A stretch of 52,494 nucleotides of DNA from the IMG/VR virus record IMGVR_UViG_3300032931_000510, positions 1-52,494 of that record, one strand, 5' to 3'. A program made the position numbers and the translations under genes. The stretch comes from a virus. Positions 41,205 to 50,313 of this stretch are shown in pieces; positions within the stretch are counted from its first letter, which is position 1; each line of letters begins with the position of its first letter. A model generated the notes under the pieces. It made no database searches, was not told where the DNA came from, and saw only the letters and a program-made list of their open reading frames with translations.

Positions 41205-42037
41205 GAGGCCACATTCCATATCAAGACCGTTTCAGGTCGGTCGTGTGTCTTGTACCACTCAATCATGGGACGCCAGACCTTGGCATCGTAGGTGGGGGCG
41301 GAAGGAAACGGAGGGGCATCACAGGATTTGACGGGGCGATCAAACTTATAGGGGGAACGATGATGGATGGCCCGACCGATTTCCCGTTCTTTCATGGCAT
41401 GACCTACCGAGACCACATGGATTTCTGAATAGGGCCATGCCAGTTGGAGGCCTCGATTCAAGGTACCTGATGATCCGACGGTCCATACATGCTCAGGGGT
41501 AAAGGGAATTTGTCGCCGCGCCACTTTCATGATACTGACCAGCACCGAAGGATGTTCCAGTCCGATAGGTAAGAGGACTCGATTGGTAGGGTTCGCTTGC
41601 TGATATTCACGGGCCCGGGCATTCGTCACATTGAGCATTCCATCCTTGATCCAATGATACTGGGCACCAAGTTCAAGACCTCGTTTTTGATACTCGGTAT
41701 AGTTTTCAGGATCGCGCTTGGCCATAAAGAGATGGACAGACTTTCCATATCGAGAGGCCACGACCGGCAAACTGATCTGAGCATAGCCTGTAGCCGGGCA
41801 GGAACCAAAGACAATCTCCTGTTCGGGCATAGTCCGAATGAGATAATCCACAAACCGTATCTTGGAACCATAACCCAAGAGATCGTCGCGCACAACCTGG
41901 TAGCCCTCATGCTCAATAATTTGAATGGATGGATTCGGGTCCGTCCAGGCAGTGTGTCGCATTTCTTCGAACATATTATCAATCATATTATCAATCATAC
42001 TAAATGGGGGATTCGGGTCAGACCACTGATTATTCAC
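41201..42037 (-). CDS. PLP fold-type II enzyme (ACC deaminase/D-cysteine desulfhydrase-like)
   Basis: About 278 residues from a GTG at 42037. VVRDDLLGYGSKIRFVDYLI has the RDD...G.K.R layout around the PLP-binding lysine of fold-II enzymes such as ACC deaminase, and VWTVGSSGTLNRGLQLAWP resembles the phosphate-binding glycine loop. The N-terminus contains an imperfect duplication (WSDPNPPF and WTDPNPSI, plus MIDN twice), so the true start may be further in, beginning near MIDNMFEEMRH. The gene is adjacent to a GIY-YIG insertion whose 3' end it overlaps by 8 bases. Substrate unknown. Confidence 0.7.
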   Translation of the reverse strand: MNNQWSDPNPPFSMIDNMIDNMFEEMRHTAWTDPNPSIQIIEHEGYQVVRDDLLGYGSKIRFVDYLIRTMPEQEIVFGSCPATGYAQISLPVVASRYGKSVHLFMAKRDPENYTEYQKRGLELGAQYHWIKDGMLNVTNARAREYQQANPTNRVLLPIGLEHPSVLVSIMKVARRQIPFTPEHVWTVGSSGTLNRGLQLAWPYSEIHVVSVGHAMKEREIGRAIHHRSPYKFDRPVKSCDAPPFPSAPTYDAKVWRPMIEWYKTHDRPETVLIWNVAS

Positions 42038-42578
42038 TTTTAAGTAAAACCCACCCTTTGGATTTTCCTTTAATTATTGGTCGCTGTAGACGGAAGGATT
42101 TCAATAATGCTTGATGGTATATGCCATGCTCCTTACAAAATCTGACGATTGATCCAATGATGGAAAATTGATGCCCATTTGGGGATTGGATTAGGAAAGT
42201 TTTTGCGTTATGATTGCTACTCCCTGTATATCTTCCTACCTTGGCGTCCCGCATTTTCTGTCTTGTTTGTTCTGACGGGTTCAATTGACCTATTCCTCCC
42301 GAATTCGAATTATACCCTTTTGGTGCCAAGCTACCATGATGAACGATTAACTCCTTTTCTTTGGTGAAGGCCTCCCCTTCCTCCTCACACTCGAAAATGC
42401 TCTCAATGGTGAATTCGTCCTTGCTGTGTTTCCGTAAAGCATTATGGAAATAAAAATCATACACATTACAACGGGCATCCTTTAGATGTTGTTGCCATCT
42501 CATGAAAAGTGACCTTTTCGTGACTCCTATATACACCTTTGATGAAGGAATGTGGGTGACTTTATATAGGGTATACAT
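42030..42578 (-). CDS. GIY-YIG homing endonuclease between the PLP and oxygenase genes
   Basis: About 182 residues starting MYTLYKVTHIPSSKVYIGVTKRS (GIY-YIG variant), HLKDARCNVYDFYFHNALRKH, EAFTKEKELIVHHGS and a C-terminal NUMOD/HTH part (SEQTRQKMRDAKVGRYTG, IVRFCKEHGI). It is free-standing, overlaps both neighbours and has AT-rich codon use. Unlike the other homing genes it lies between non-core metabolic genes. ATG 42578 is chosen over a GTG codon just upstream. Confidence 0.88.
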   Translation of the reverse strand: MYTLYKVTHIPSSKVYIGVTKRSLFMRWQQHLKDARCNVYDFYFHNALRKHSKDEFTIESIFECEEEGEAFTKEKELIVHHGSLAPKGYNSNSGGIGQLNPSEQTRQKMRDAKVGRYTGSSNHNAKTFLIQSPNGHQFSIIGSIVRFCKEHGIYHQALLKSFRLQRPIIKGKSKGWVLLKSE

Positions 42579-43722
42579 CACTTATCATTTTTTCTAATTT
42601 GGGGGTCACCACAACATCACATACTAAATGGATTCTCTCTTCTGTGCCATGGTTTATCACACGGTGGGGTTTTCTTGTATCTAGTATCCAACATTCTCCG
42701 AACCCGAAGTGATACTCTTCTTGTTCATCGTTTCCGTTCCAGGTACTAAAGAGGACTTTATCGTTTGTTCTTAGAGGGAAGTGCAAGCGGGCGAGGGCGC
42801 CAAGTGTGTTGCCAGCATCCGTATCAACTTGATCCGTGTGGCGATAAATCTCTCCACCACCTGGGGTCACCTTCATTAGTCTGACCCGGTGCACTTCCCC
42901 ATCTAAAAAGGAAAGGAGTTCGCGCACCTCAGGAAATTGTTCATACAAATATGTATCTTGGAGCGCAAACTGCTCATGTTTATGTTCCTCCGCCCACTTA
43001 TCATTCATTTCTGATGGTTTGGTAATAAAACTAGGATCAGGAGAATACCCTCTGAGGCTCAAAGCTGACCATGCCCTGTCTCTGTTATAGTTTGAGTAAT
43101 GGGCAGTATAGTTCAACTTGAGGGAGTCAATCTTCTGAAGAATACCGACAAGTAAGGTGCAGTCCACTGGGCGAATCTTCGCCATGCCGACCAGATCGGC
43201 TATGGAGACTTTGGGATGTTGTCGGGGTCCAAAACTTGATGCAGCCGAGTCCCGAAAGTACACGGCCGTGATTTCAGCAAACGAGGAGACTTTATAGCCT
43301 ATTCTCTTGAATCCATTCTCTTCTGCCAGGGTACAGATATCCTTTTGTCCCGCATAACAGGTGAGCCAGGTGTTCTCTTCGACAAAGACCCAGAGTAGAG
43401 ACCTGAATAAGTCATTCAACCCCTGTGGGGTGGCACAGAGATGGGAAATGGTGCAGTCCCCTTTCATCTTTTCCCCGATCACGGTCTTGCCGTGCATCAC
43501 GATCTTGCTGGGCATCTTCGCACGTTTGGAGACATAGCAGGCGTCGATATGCTGATCGGAACCCCCACGGATGACAGACAACCCACCCAGATGAAGTTGC
43601 TGGGCCACATTGTTCTTTTTGAATTTCCCAAAGGGCGACAGTGCATGGGCATTATAGGGAGCATAGAAGGCCTCAATCTCCTTGAGGAGATCCATCTGAA
43701 CCCCATGTTGCCAGTCTTTCAT
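42562..43722 (-). CDS. GNAT-like domain fused to Fe(II)/2-oxoglutarate dioxygenase-like domain
   Basis: About 386 residues. The N-terminal part (about 1-180) has a GNAT-like layout ending EENGFKRIGYKVSSFAEITAVYF. The C-terminal part resembles aspartyl/asparaginyl beta-hydroxylases: YRHTDQVDTDAG (HxD iron ligands), RLHFPLRTNDKVLF, FGFGECWILDTRKPHRVINHG and ERIHLVCDVVV (third ligand and 2OG Arg). It may hydroxylate a protein or small molecule. ATG 43722 is 4 bases after the deformylase stop; the longer start overlaps the neighbour and lacks a site. Confidence 0.75.
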   Translation of the reverse strand: MKDWQHGVQMDLLKEIEAFYAPYNAHALSPFGKFKKNNVAQQLHLGGLSVIRGGSDQHIDACYVSKRAKMPSKIVMHGKTVIGEKMKGDCTISHLCATPQGLNDLFRSLLWVFVEENTWLTCYAGQKDICTLAEENGFKRIGYKVSSFAEITAVYFRDSAASSFGPRQHPKVSIADLVGMAKIRPVDCTLLVGILQKIDSLKLNYTAHYSNYNRDRAWSALSLRGYSPDPSFITKPSEMNDKWAEEHKHEQFALQDTYLYEQFPEVRELLSFLDGEVHRVRLMKVTPGGGEIYRHTDQVDTDAGNTLGALARLHFPLRTNDKVLFSTWNGNDEQEEYHFGFGECWILDTRKPHRVINHGTEERIHLVCDVVVTPKLEKMISDVYPI

Positions 43723-43726
43723 GATC

Positions 43727-44329
43727 TTAGACTTTCTGTGCCTGCTTGAGTTCCGTGATTCGCGCAATCTTCTTGAGCATCTTATCGCGTTTCTTCTTGG
43801 CCATGCTCAGGGTCAGCGTTCCGACCAGGGAGGTAAAGACAATGCCATTCAGATGATCCAGTTCATGACAGAACACCCGGGCCGTCAGGCCACTGAATCG
43901 CGCCTTCTGTGGGGCACCAAAGATATCATACCATTGGACATCAATCCAATCGGGTCGCGTCACAGGGAGATAGAGATAGGGGAAGGTCAAACACCCTTCG
44001 CGCTCACGATTGGTCGTCTCAGACTTCCCACAAATTTCGGGGTTGATGCAGGCCGTCACGGTCTCGCCGGTCATGACAAACATTCGCAGTTTCAGTCCCA
44101 CCTGATTCGCGGCCAGACCCATACCACCATGCTTGAGCATCGTGGCTTCCATGCGCTTGACGATATCCTTGAGTTGTTCAATCGACAGATTGGAATGCAC
44201 AAAATCGTATTCCGACAACCGATCTGCCAGATGGGGATTTTTATGATTGAAGACAGGCAAGGGCTCATAGGTCTTGATGGTGTTGGTGCCTGTGTTGATG
44301 GTCATGATGGAAGGGGTGGTCGTATCCAT
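43727..44329 (-). CDS. def: Peptide deformylase
   Basis: About 200 residues. The three PDF motifs are present: GMGLAANQVG (motif 1), EGCLTFP (motif 2) and FCHELDHLNG (motif 3, HExxH-like metal site). It removes the formyl group of N-terminal formyl-Met. Phages of photosynthetic and other aquatic bacteria often carry PDF, thought to aid processing of phage or host proteins during infection. ATG 44329 has CGGAGA upstream. No ribosome or translation gene accompanies it here. Confidence 0.92.
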   Translation of the reverse strand: MDTTTPSIMTINTGTNTIKTYEPLPVFNHKNPHLADRLSEYDFVHSNLSIEQLKDIVKRMEATMLKHGGMGLAANQVGLKLRMFVMTGETVTACINPEICGKSETTNREREGCLTFPYLYLPVTRPDWIDVQWYDIFGAPQKARFSGLTARVFCHELDHLNGIVFTSLVGTLTLSMAKKKRDKMLKKIARITELKQAQKV

Positions 44330-44342
44330 AATAAATCTCCGG

Positions 44343-46055
44343 TTAGACGGTCGCGTGGGAAAATCCACTGAGCTTTTTCAGATGAATGATGTGCTTATAT
44401 TTATCAATGAGAATATCTACCCGATGGCTGATAATAAAGACATTGGTGGATTCGAGATTATTAATGATCTTGGACAGTTCATCCACCCCCGCGCCATCCA
44501 AGGAGGAATCGAAAATTTCATCCAGGATCAGGAGATTGGTATTGGCGGAGTTTTTGAGTTTCGCAATGGCCCTCCAGGTGAGTAATAACGCCATATCGAT
44601 CCGTTGTTTTTCACCCTCAGAGAAGGACGCATAGGAGAAGGTATCCCGATGCCGGGATTTGATCGTTTCCTCAAAGGCCTCATTGATCGTAAAGTTCACG
44701 AAAAAATCCATCGCGGCCAAATACTTGTTGACCAGGGTATTGATGATGGGGAGATATTGACGAATGATCTTGGTCTTGATACCTGTATCCTTCAAGAGGA
44801 CAGCGGCCGCTTCATAATAGGATTTCTGCTCGACCAACGATTCCCATTGCGACTTGAGCGCGAGCACCTCGGATTGGAGAAGCTGCAACTTATCCTGTTC
44901 CTTCCCGGTCAATGGGGTCGCCTGTTGAAGGGCCAGGATCTTCTTGTTCAATTCGGTATTAAACCGAAGAATCTCCGTGATGGAGGTATTCCAACCAAAG
45001 CTTTTGTTGTTGTGTTCATGAATCAGGGACACCACATTCGATACCGCTGACAGCTTTTCAATTTCGATACTCAATTTTGTGGTCAGACTTTCCATGGCGG
45101 TATGACAGGCCTGGATTTTCCCTGTCAATGCGGTCTGTTGCTGCCGCTTAAAGGTCTCCTCAAGTGACTGACTGCACATAGGACAGGAATCATTTTTCTG
45201 GAGAAATTGAATATGTTTTTCGTGTTTGGCGACCGTGTTCTCCACTTGCGATTCAATGTGATGGAGTTCCTTCAGACGCTTTTCGACACTAGACTTCTCT
45301 TTGGTCTGAGGTGTCAAGGTATCAATGATCGCATTGGTGTGAGTAATCAATAATTCAAGATTAGCGATAGCCCCTAGGTTCTTGGTCTGCTCCTGCTGAT
45401 ACTGTTGGATCTGGTCTTCGTGATTGGTCATCATGGCCGCCAGATAGGATTGCTGCATCACCACTTTGTCTTTGCCGTTCTCCAGGGACAGCTTGGTGCG
45501 CCCAATCTCTTCTTTATTCCCAGAGAGATGTTCCTTGACGACCTGATTCATCGTGGAGAAAATTTGAATGTCCAAGAGGTCTTCGATCACCGCTCGCCGA
45601 TCCTGTGCAGAGAGTTGCATGAATGGGGTGAAGGAGGCCGATCCCAAGATCACAATCTGGGTAAAGGACTTGAAATTGAATTTGAGGATATACTTTTCGA
45701 GATAATCTTGATAGTCGCGGGTTTCCGCATTCTGATTGAGCAAGGTGCCATCCTTGAAAATTTCAAAGACATTGGGCTTGATACCACGGCGCACCTTATA
45801 CTCGGACCCATCAATGGCAAACTCACATTCGACCAGACAGTCTTTGTTGTTGATTGAGTTGACCAGATTCGGTTTGTTGATCTTCCGAAAGGGGAGACCA
45901 AATATGGCATAACACAGCGCATCCAGAATGGTCGACTTCCCGCTCCCATTGATTCCCACGATCAGGGTGGTTTGATGTACATTCAAGGCCACCTCGGTCC
46001 AGTAATTCCCGGTCGAGAGGAGGTTCTTATAGCGAAGGTGTTTGAAATACAGCAT
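44343..46055 (-). CDS. 46: Recombination endonuclease subunit gp46 (Rad50/SbcC-like)
   Basis: A 570-residue SMC-type protein. Walker A GINGSGKST at 34-42, a central coiled coil with the zinc-hook CPMC at 291-294, then the ABC signature SFSEGEKQRIDMALLL near 475 and Walker B LLILDEIFDSSLD near 505, with FIISHR after. It works with gp47 in DNA-end resection for recombination-dependent replication and host DNA degradation. Its ATG overlaps the gp47 stop. Length is close to T4 gp46 (560). Confidence 0.95.
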   Translation of the reverse strand: MLYFKHLRYKNLLSTGNYWTEVALNVHQTTLIVGINGSGKSTILDALCYAIFGLPFRKINKPNLVNSINNKDCLVECEFAIDGSEYKVRRGIKPNVFEIFKDGTLLNQNAETRDYQDYLEKYILKFNFKSFTQIVILGSASFTPFMQLSAQDRRAVIEDLLDIQIFSTMNQVVKEHLSGNKEEIGRTKLSLENGKDKVVMQQSYLAAMMTNHEDQIQQYQQEQTKNLGAIANLELLITHTNAIIDTLTPQTKEKSSVEKRLKELHHIESQVENTVAKHEKHIQFLQKNDSCPMCSQSLEETFKRQQQTALTGKIQACHTAMESLTTKLSIEIEKLSAVSNVVSLIHEHNNKSFGWNTSITEILRFNTELNKKILALQQATPLTGKEQDKLQLLQSEVLALKSQWESLVEQKSYYEAAAVLLKDTGIKTKIIRQYLPIINTLVNKYLAAMDFFVNFTINEAFEETIKSRHRDTFSYASFSEGEKQRIDMALLLTWRAIAKLKNSANTNLLILDEIFDSSLDGAGVDELSKIINNLESTNVFIISHRVDILIDKYKHIIHLKKLSGFSHATV

Positions 46056-47131
46056 TAGTTCTTCTCAATGGTATGGGCTTCGTTATAGACTTCGCGGAGC
46101 GTGTCAATCAAGCGAGCTTTGTTGAGTGGTGTTTCGAGTGCCTGGACCGTCTTGGTCAGAATGGTAAAGGTATCTTCGGCTTGGTTGACCAGTTCCGTAT
46201 CCTCTTCGACTGGTGTGTCTGTGAAGTCTTCAACGATATTGATATCAATAGGTCCCGCCTTATAGAGCGCATCGATCATGGTCTCAAAGAGATAGGGATT
46301 TGTTTTTTTGAGGACCACCACTTTGATGTAGCTATTCGTACAGCCCGAGAAATCATACTGCTGCCAGAACTGGAAATCCTGGACGGTATCATCATAGGCA
46401 ATCTTATAGAACAGCTTGAGCGGATTTTCAATGTATTCCAGTTTCCTGGTATCCGTATCAAACACATGGAACCCGCGAGGATCGCCGTGATCGGCCCAGG
46501 TCATTTGGTACTGAGCACCCAGATAGAAGACCGTGCCGTCATCAGACTTATGATGGAAGTGTCCGGTGAGGACTTTATCGAATCGATCAAACATCGACCG
46601 CTTCAATCCCTCCATGCAGTAGTTCCCGCGGTCCATTTGAAATCCCGCGATTTCTAGATGGCCGAAGATGATTTGTGCGGGCGTGGTGTTCAGAAAGTGC
46701 TGGACCTCATCGAAATTCGTGGCATTGACCCAGGGTACCAGCGCAATAGGAATACCATCGAAGACCACCGTCTTGGGTCCGGTATAGATGAAGGGTTCAT
46801 TGACGCCATCGAATGAGGTACAGAGATTCTCGATGGCATTGACCTCATTGGTATCTTTGAAATAGATGTCGTGATTGCCGATCAGGATATGGGTATCAAT
46901 ACCCTCTTTCCAGAACCGATTCATGAATCGTTCTTTAAAGTCTTTGGCAATCTTGAAGTTAATGAACTTCCGACGGTCGACCACATCACCCAGATGGACC
47001 ACGGTTTTGATACCATGTTCGGCCAGATAGGGAAAGAACTGTTCTTCCCAAAAACGGAAGATATAATCATTGACCAGGGGGTTGTCACCACGAGCGCCGA
47101 AGTGACTGTCATTAATCAAACCAATTTTCAT
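46055..47131 (-). CDS. 47: Recombination endonuclease subunit gp47 (Mre11/SbcD-like)
   Basis: A 358-residue metallophosphoesterase. NDSHFGARG (residues 7-15), VVHLGDVVDRR, ILIGNHDIYF, IFGHLEIAG and VLTGHFHHKS are the five metal/active-site motifs of the Mre11 family. It is the nuclease partner of gp46; T4 gp47 has 339 residues. It overlaps gp46 by one base and the upstream HNH gene by 4 bases, so the HNH gene was inserted between it and gene 55. Confidence 0.95.
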   Translation of the reverse strand: MKIGLINDSHFGARGDNPLVNDYIFRFWEEQFFPYLAEHGIKTVVHLGDVVDRRKFINFKIAKDFKERFMNRFWKEGIDTHILIGNHDIYFKDTNEVNAIENLCTSFDGVNEPFIYTGPKTVVFDGIPIALVPWVNATNFDEVQHFLNTTPAQIIFGHLEIAGFQMDRGNYCMEGLKRSMFDRFDKVLTGHFHHKSDDGTVFYLGAQYQMTWADHGDPRGFHVFDTDTRKLEYIENPLKLFYKIAYDDTVQDFQFWQQYDFSGCTNSYIKVVVLKKTNPYLFETMIDALYKAGPIDINIVEDFTDTPVEEDTELVNQAEDTFTILTKTVQALETPLNKARLIDTLREVYNEAHTIEKN

Positions 47132-47571
47132 ATCCGCCCGCCTTTTTTTCTATTATCTGTCATTGTTAGAATTTGTAAATTATGTTCATGATGGTGACCG
47201 CCTCTACAGATAGGAATAATATGATCTACCTCATGTTGGATTCCGGTATCTTGTGTCAACCGCCTGGCCTCTTGGTAAATCTGTAGTATTGATTGTGTAT
47301 TTGCTGTAGTTGGTGTTTGTTGATGGATCTTGGCTCGCCGACCGCTTTGGTAAGCTGCCTGGTAATCTCTAACACGGATTCTTTGTTGTTGAACTTTTTC
47401 GGGAAATTTCCCTCTCCACTTTTTGGTGGCATTCACCCTAGATTGGAGGGTAGATGGATCGAATTGTCTTTTTCTTGACCTTTTTCTGGTACATACTACA
47501 CAAAGATCGCAAGAGATATATTTCTCTGTGCTGCCGCACGATTTGCATGGGCATCCGGGGTAAGTTTTCAT
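47128..47571 (-). CDS. HNH homing endonuclease between genes 47 and 55
   Basis: A 147-residue protein with an N-terminal zinc module (CPCKSCGSTEKY and CDLCVVC, CxxC pairs) and a C-terminal HNH motif (HEVDHIIPICRGGHHHEHNLQIL). It differs from the HNH genes at 28.2 and 51.4 kb. It carries its own TTGACA/TATAGT promoter inside the end of gene 55, leaving a 2-base leader. It breaks up the T4-like 47-55 neighbourhood. Confidence 0.88.
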   Translation of the reverse strand: MKTYPGCPCKSCGSTEKYISCDLCVVCTRKRSRKRQFDPSTLQSRVNATKKWRGKFPEKVQQQRIRVRDYQAAYQSGRRAKIHQQTPTTANTQSILQIYQEARRLTQDTGIQHEVDHIIPICRGGHHHEHNLQILTMTDNRKKGGRI

Positions 47572-47579
47572 AATCTCTT

Positions 47580-47608
47580 ACTATACACTATTCTAGGAAC
47601 ATTGTCAA
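47580..47608 (-). promoter_or_regulatory. Sigma70-type promoter of the HNH gene near 47.6 kb
   Basis: Minus strand: TTGACA (47603-47608), 17-bp spacer, TATAGT (47580-47585). It overlaps the last codons of gene 55 and would start about 2 bases before ATG 47571. Confidence 0.65.
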
Positions 47609-48190
47609 GTGATTTTTTATGCGTGAGTTCGACTTCGGTTCTTTTTTGGCAAGCTTCCTTCTGGTAGCCGCTTTGGTCGATTCATCCCGCTTCTTTTGGT
47701 CCTGGGTGAACTCAAAGGCATGGATAAATTCTTGGATATTCTCATAGAGGTTATCTTTTGATCCCGATGAGGTCCCTTCTTCGTGTTGTGGGGCAATCAC
47801 GGACTTTCCCCCTTGCAGTTGGAATTCCATGGCCTTGTACTTCACATAGAGATGCTTTTTCTCTCGATTGATGCGACGAAGAAAGGCAAAATAGATAATC
47901 TGGGTAAAGTAGGAGAAGGGATTCTTTGATTCGGCCGCATCGAAATTGCCCACATACTGGCAGCAATTCTCGACCGCATCGGCGACCATATCCTCCCGAA
48001 AGGTATAGGACGCAAAATTCGGCTTACGGACCAAACGATCCGCGATCTTGAGAAACGCCTCTCCCACCGCATCAGGGAGCCGAGGGAGAGGTTGCCTTCG
48101 GGCTTTGGCCTCCTTCAAGGCCAACTGATAGGCCATCAGATTTTTGAAGAGGTCCTCATTGGAGACATAATGTGTTCGGTTGGATGCCAT
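47588..48190 (-). CDS. 55: Late-transcription sigma factor gp55
   Basis: A 200-residue protein (T4 gp55: 185). KIADRLVRKPNFASYTFREDMVADAVENCCQYVGNFDAAESKNPFSYFTQIIYFAFLRRINREKKH is the sigma-region-2-like core that reads the late TATAAATA box. It joins host RNA polymerase; the clamp gp45 activates it. This protein should serve the late boxes listed in this window. The C-terminus is Lys-rich and ends HLTMFLE, where the clamp-binding peptide of T4 gp55 lies. ATG 48190 follows AAGGA at a longer spacing. Confidence 0.93.
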   Translation of the reverse strand: MASNRTHYVSNEDLFKNLMAYQLALKEAKARRQPLPRLPDAVGEAFLKIADRLVRKPNFASYTFREDMVADAVENCCQYVGNFDAAESKNPFSYFTQIIYFAFLRRINREKKHLYVKYKAMEFQLQGGKSVIAPQHEEGTSSGSKDNLYENIQEFIHAFEFTQDQKKRDESTKAATRRKLAKKEPKSNSRIKNHLTMFLE

Positions 48191-48207
48191 AATATAGTGG
48201 TCCTTGA

Positions 48208-48837
48208 TTAGTGAAAGGTGAGGGGTCCTTCGTCTTCTGATGGGCGGTCCATGCCCTGTTCGGTCATATACATTTCTAGATCGTGTAATTGCTGCAAGAT
48301 ATGGCTCAGACGATTAATTTCAACATCGGCCGCATTGAGGACCTCGTCGTGTTGGTGTTGCCCCGGCGCCTTCTTGCTGTCGATCTGGGTCTGTTCTTGC
48401 TCGATTAACCGCGCGGCATCAATAGAGGCTACCGCGATACCGCGTCTGATATTTTTATCTTCCTTCATGATATTGACCTGAATGAGGTCCACGGTCTTCT
48501 TGTAGTAGGCCTTGAGTTCGTGTTTGGGTTCCATGACCGTGATGATATGCCCAACTTTAATCGTGACCTCATGGGCGTCCAGGAGTTCATCAGGCAACCA
48601 TTGAATGATACCGATGGCCATCTCGGTCGCTGGTCTCAGAGGGGTGACCCGATGCAGAATCAATTTGAGCGGGCACGACAACGTAATTTCGTCAGTCGGC
48701 TTCATCTCGTCCGTGGGTTCATCGCGCAGCACACAGAGAATATCTTCACCCGTGACCAGACGGACCAATTTAATACAATCGATCTCAGGTGGAAGTTCGG
48801 TGGGTCGTGGGGATTGTTCAGCCGCGTCTTCTGTCAT
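48208..48837 (-). CDS. Conserved phage protein, possible LSm-like fold
   Basis: A 209-residue protein. The first half (CIKLVRLVTGEDILCVLRD, then ITLSCPLKLILHRV, then GIIQWLPDEL, then HIITVMEPKHELKAYYKK) has the strand order of an LSm-like family present in T4-like aquatic phages, also suspected at 22080-22445. The second half is an acidic helical tail (QQLHDLEMYMTEQGM). AAGGAG sits before ATG 48837. Located between UvsW and gp55; role unknown, perhaps RNA-related. Confidence 0.65.
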   Translation of the reverse strand: MTEDAAEQSPRPTELPPEIDCIKLVRLVTGEDILCVLRDEPTDEMKPTDEITLSCPLKLILHRVTPLRPATEMAIGIIQWLPDELLDAHEVTIKVGHIITVMEPKHELKAYYKKTVDLIQVNIMKEDKNIRRGIAVASIDAARLIEQEQTQIDSKKAPGQHQHDEVLNAADVEINRLSHILQQLHDLEMYMTEQGMDRPSEDEGPLTFH

Positions 48838-48849
48838 GATACTCCTTTC

Positions 48850-50313
48850 TTAGGGAAGATCAATAGGAAACAACTTATAGGAAAACTGTTCGGCATTATA
48901 GATGTCCACCCGCTTCATGAAATGCTTCAGGGTGAAATTGGTATGCCGCCCGCTTCGAAGATCATCCACGATATCATAGAGCGTCATCGTCTCTTTGTCC
49001 TCGGTTCGACGAAGACCACGACCAATGGATTGTAACACCCGAATCACAGATTTCGAGGGAGAGGAGAAGATCACATTATGAAGACGAGGTATATTTATGC
49101 CTGTGGAGAATGTCCCATAGGAGGCGATCACCAAGGCATTCTCTTCCTGTGCCACAATCTCACGAATCTTCTCCCGTTCCTCGGTCTCGGTACCACCAAA
49201 GACAAAAAAGACCTTCCGACCTGAGTCAGAGGCCGCCTTCAATCCCGTAAAGAGGAATTCCCCATGTCGGGCCACAAACTGAAACAGGACCAGGGTATTG
49301 CCTTTGAGTGATAAGGCCAGATTGGTGACCACGCGCATCCGCGCCGCATGATCCAGAATGAATTTCATTTCATCAGGATACTCCAACTTGGCGGCCGCTT
49401 TGGCGTCTTCTTTTGAATACTTGAGGACCAGACATTTGATCGTCAGGGACGAGATATGTTTGGCATCCATCAACGCTTTAGTGGTCGTCGCCCGATAGAT
49501 CGTACCAAACAGACCTTCCAGCACGATGGCATGCGTCTTGGTCCCGTCTAAGGTGCCCGTACAACCGATGCGATACCGGGCCCGCTGGGTCGATTCCATA
49601 ATCAGCTTGAGGGATTTCGACTTATACTGATGGCATTCGTCACCCAGCACCGCACCAAATTGGAGAAAATAGGATGGGGGCAGGGTATAGATGGATTGCC
49701 ATGTACTAATAGTCAGAAACTTATCGGTGTGTTTGGCATGACCCTCGTATTGTCGATGCACAAAGGCATCAGGGCTCCATCCATAGGATTCAAAGTCTTT
49801 ATAGAGTTGTTCGACCAAATTGGTCGTGGGGACGATCAGCAGCACCTTCTGGACCTCATGGACCATGAGATAGCGCACAATGAGATAGAGAATGAGGCTT
49901 TTCCCTGAGGCCGTGGGGGAGACAATGAGTTGGCGCTGGTATTGAATCGCCCGGGCGAAGGCTTCCAGTTGATAGGACCGAGGTGCATGAGGTAAGCAGA
50001 GACTCTGGGCAAAGGCCAGGGCGTCCTCCGTGTTGAAGGCCTCTACCTTCAGCAGGATGGGATCACAGGCGCAGAGATAGTCTCGTTCCTCACAAAAGCG
50101 TTGGATATAAGGCAGGAGACCACGATAGAGCAACGAATGGACGCGCTTATAGAGGCGGATCTTGCCATCCCACAGCTTTTGTTTATACAAGGGAGTGAAC
50201 CGGCAGCCAGGTACTTCAAAGGTAAAGTGTTCTGCCAGTTCTTCAATGATCCCCGGTTCCCCTGATAGGGTCACATAGACTTCATCATAGGGCGCGACAT
50301 ACAGATCCGCCAT
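48850..50313 (-). CDS. uvsW: UvsW helicase (SF2)
   Basis: About 487 residues. An N-terminal small domain (KLWDGKIRLYKRVHSLLYRGLLPY) is followed by VSPTASGKSL at 131-140 (Walker A), GDECHQYKSKSL (motif II, DECH), GCTGTLDGTK (motif III) and SIGRGLRRTEDK (motif VI). It remodels replication forks and R-loops and switches origin to recombination-dependent replication in T4. ATG 50313 overlaps the uvsY stop (ATGA). T4 also has uvsY and uvsW as neighbours. Confidence 0.95.
   Translation of the reverse strand: MADLYVAPYDEVYVTLSGEPGIIEELAEHFTFEVPGCRFTPLYKQKLWDGKIRLYKRVHSLLYRGLLPYIQRFCEERDYLCACDPILLKVEAFNTEDALAFAQSLCLPHAPRSYQLEAFARAIQYQRQLIVSPTASGKSLILYLIVRYLMVHEVQKVLLIVPTTNLVEQLYKDFESYGWSPDAFVHRQYEGHAKHTDKFLTISTWQSIYTLPPSYFLQFGAVLGDECHQYKSKSLKLIMESTQRARYRIGCTGTLDGTKTHAIVLEGLFGTIYRATTTKALMDAKHISSLTIKCLVLKYSKEDAKAAAKLEYPDEMKFILDHAARMRVVTNLALSLKGNTLVLFQFVARHGEFLFTGLKAASDSGRKVFFVFGGTETEEREKIREIVAQEENALVIASYGTFSTGINIPRLHNVIFSSPSKSVIRVLQSIGRGLRRTEDKETMTLYDIVDDLRSGRHTNFTLKHFMKRVDIYNAEQFSYKLFPIDLP

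Noticed and set aside
49091-49098. ATAAATA-like late box inside uvsW
   Set aside because: It lies in the middle of a coding region with no gene start downstream; it is probably chance.
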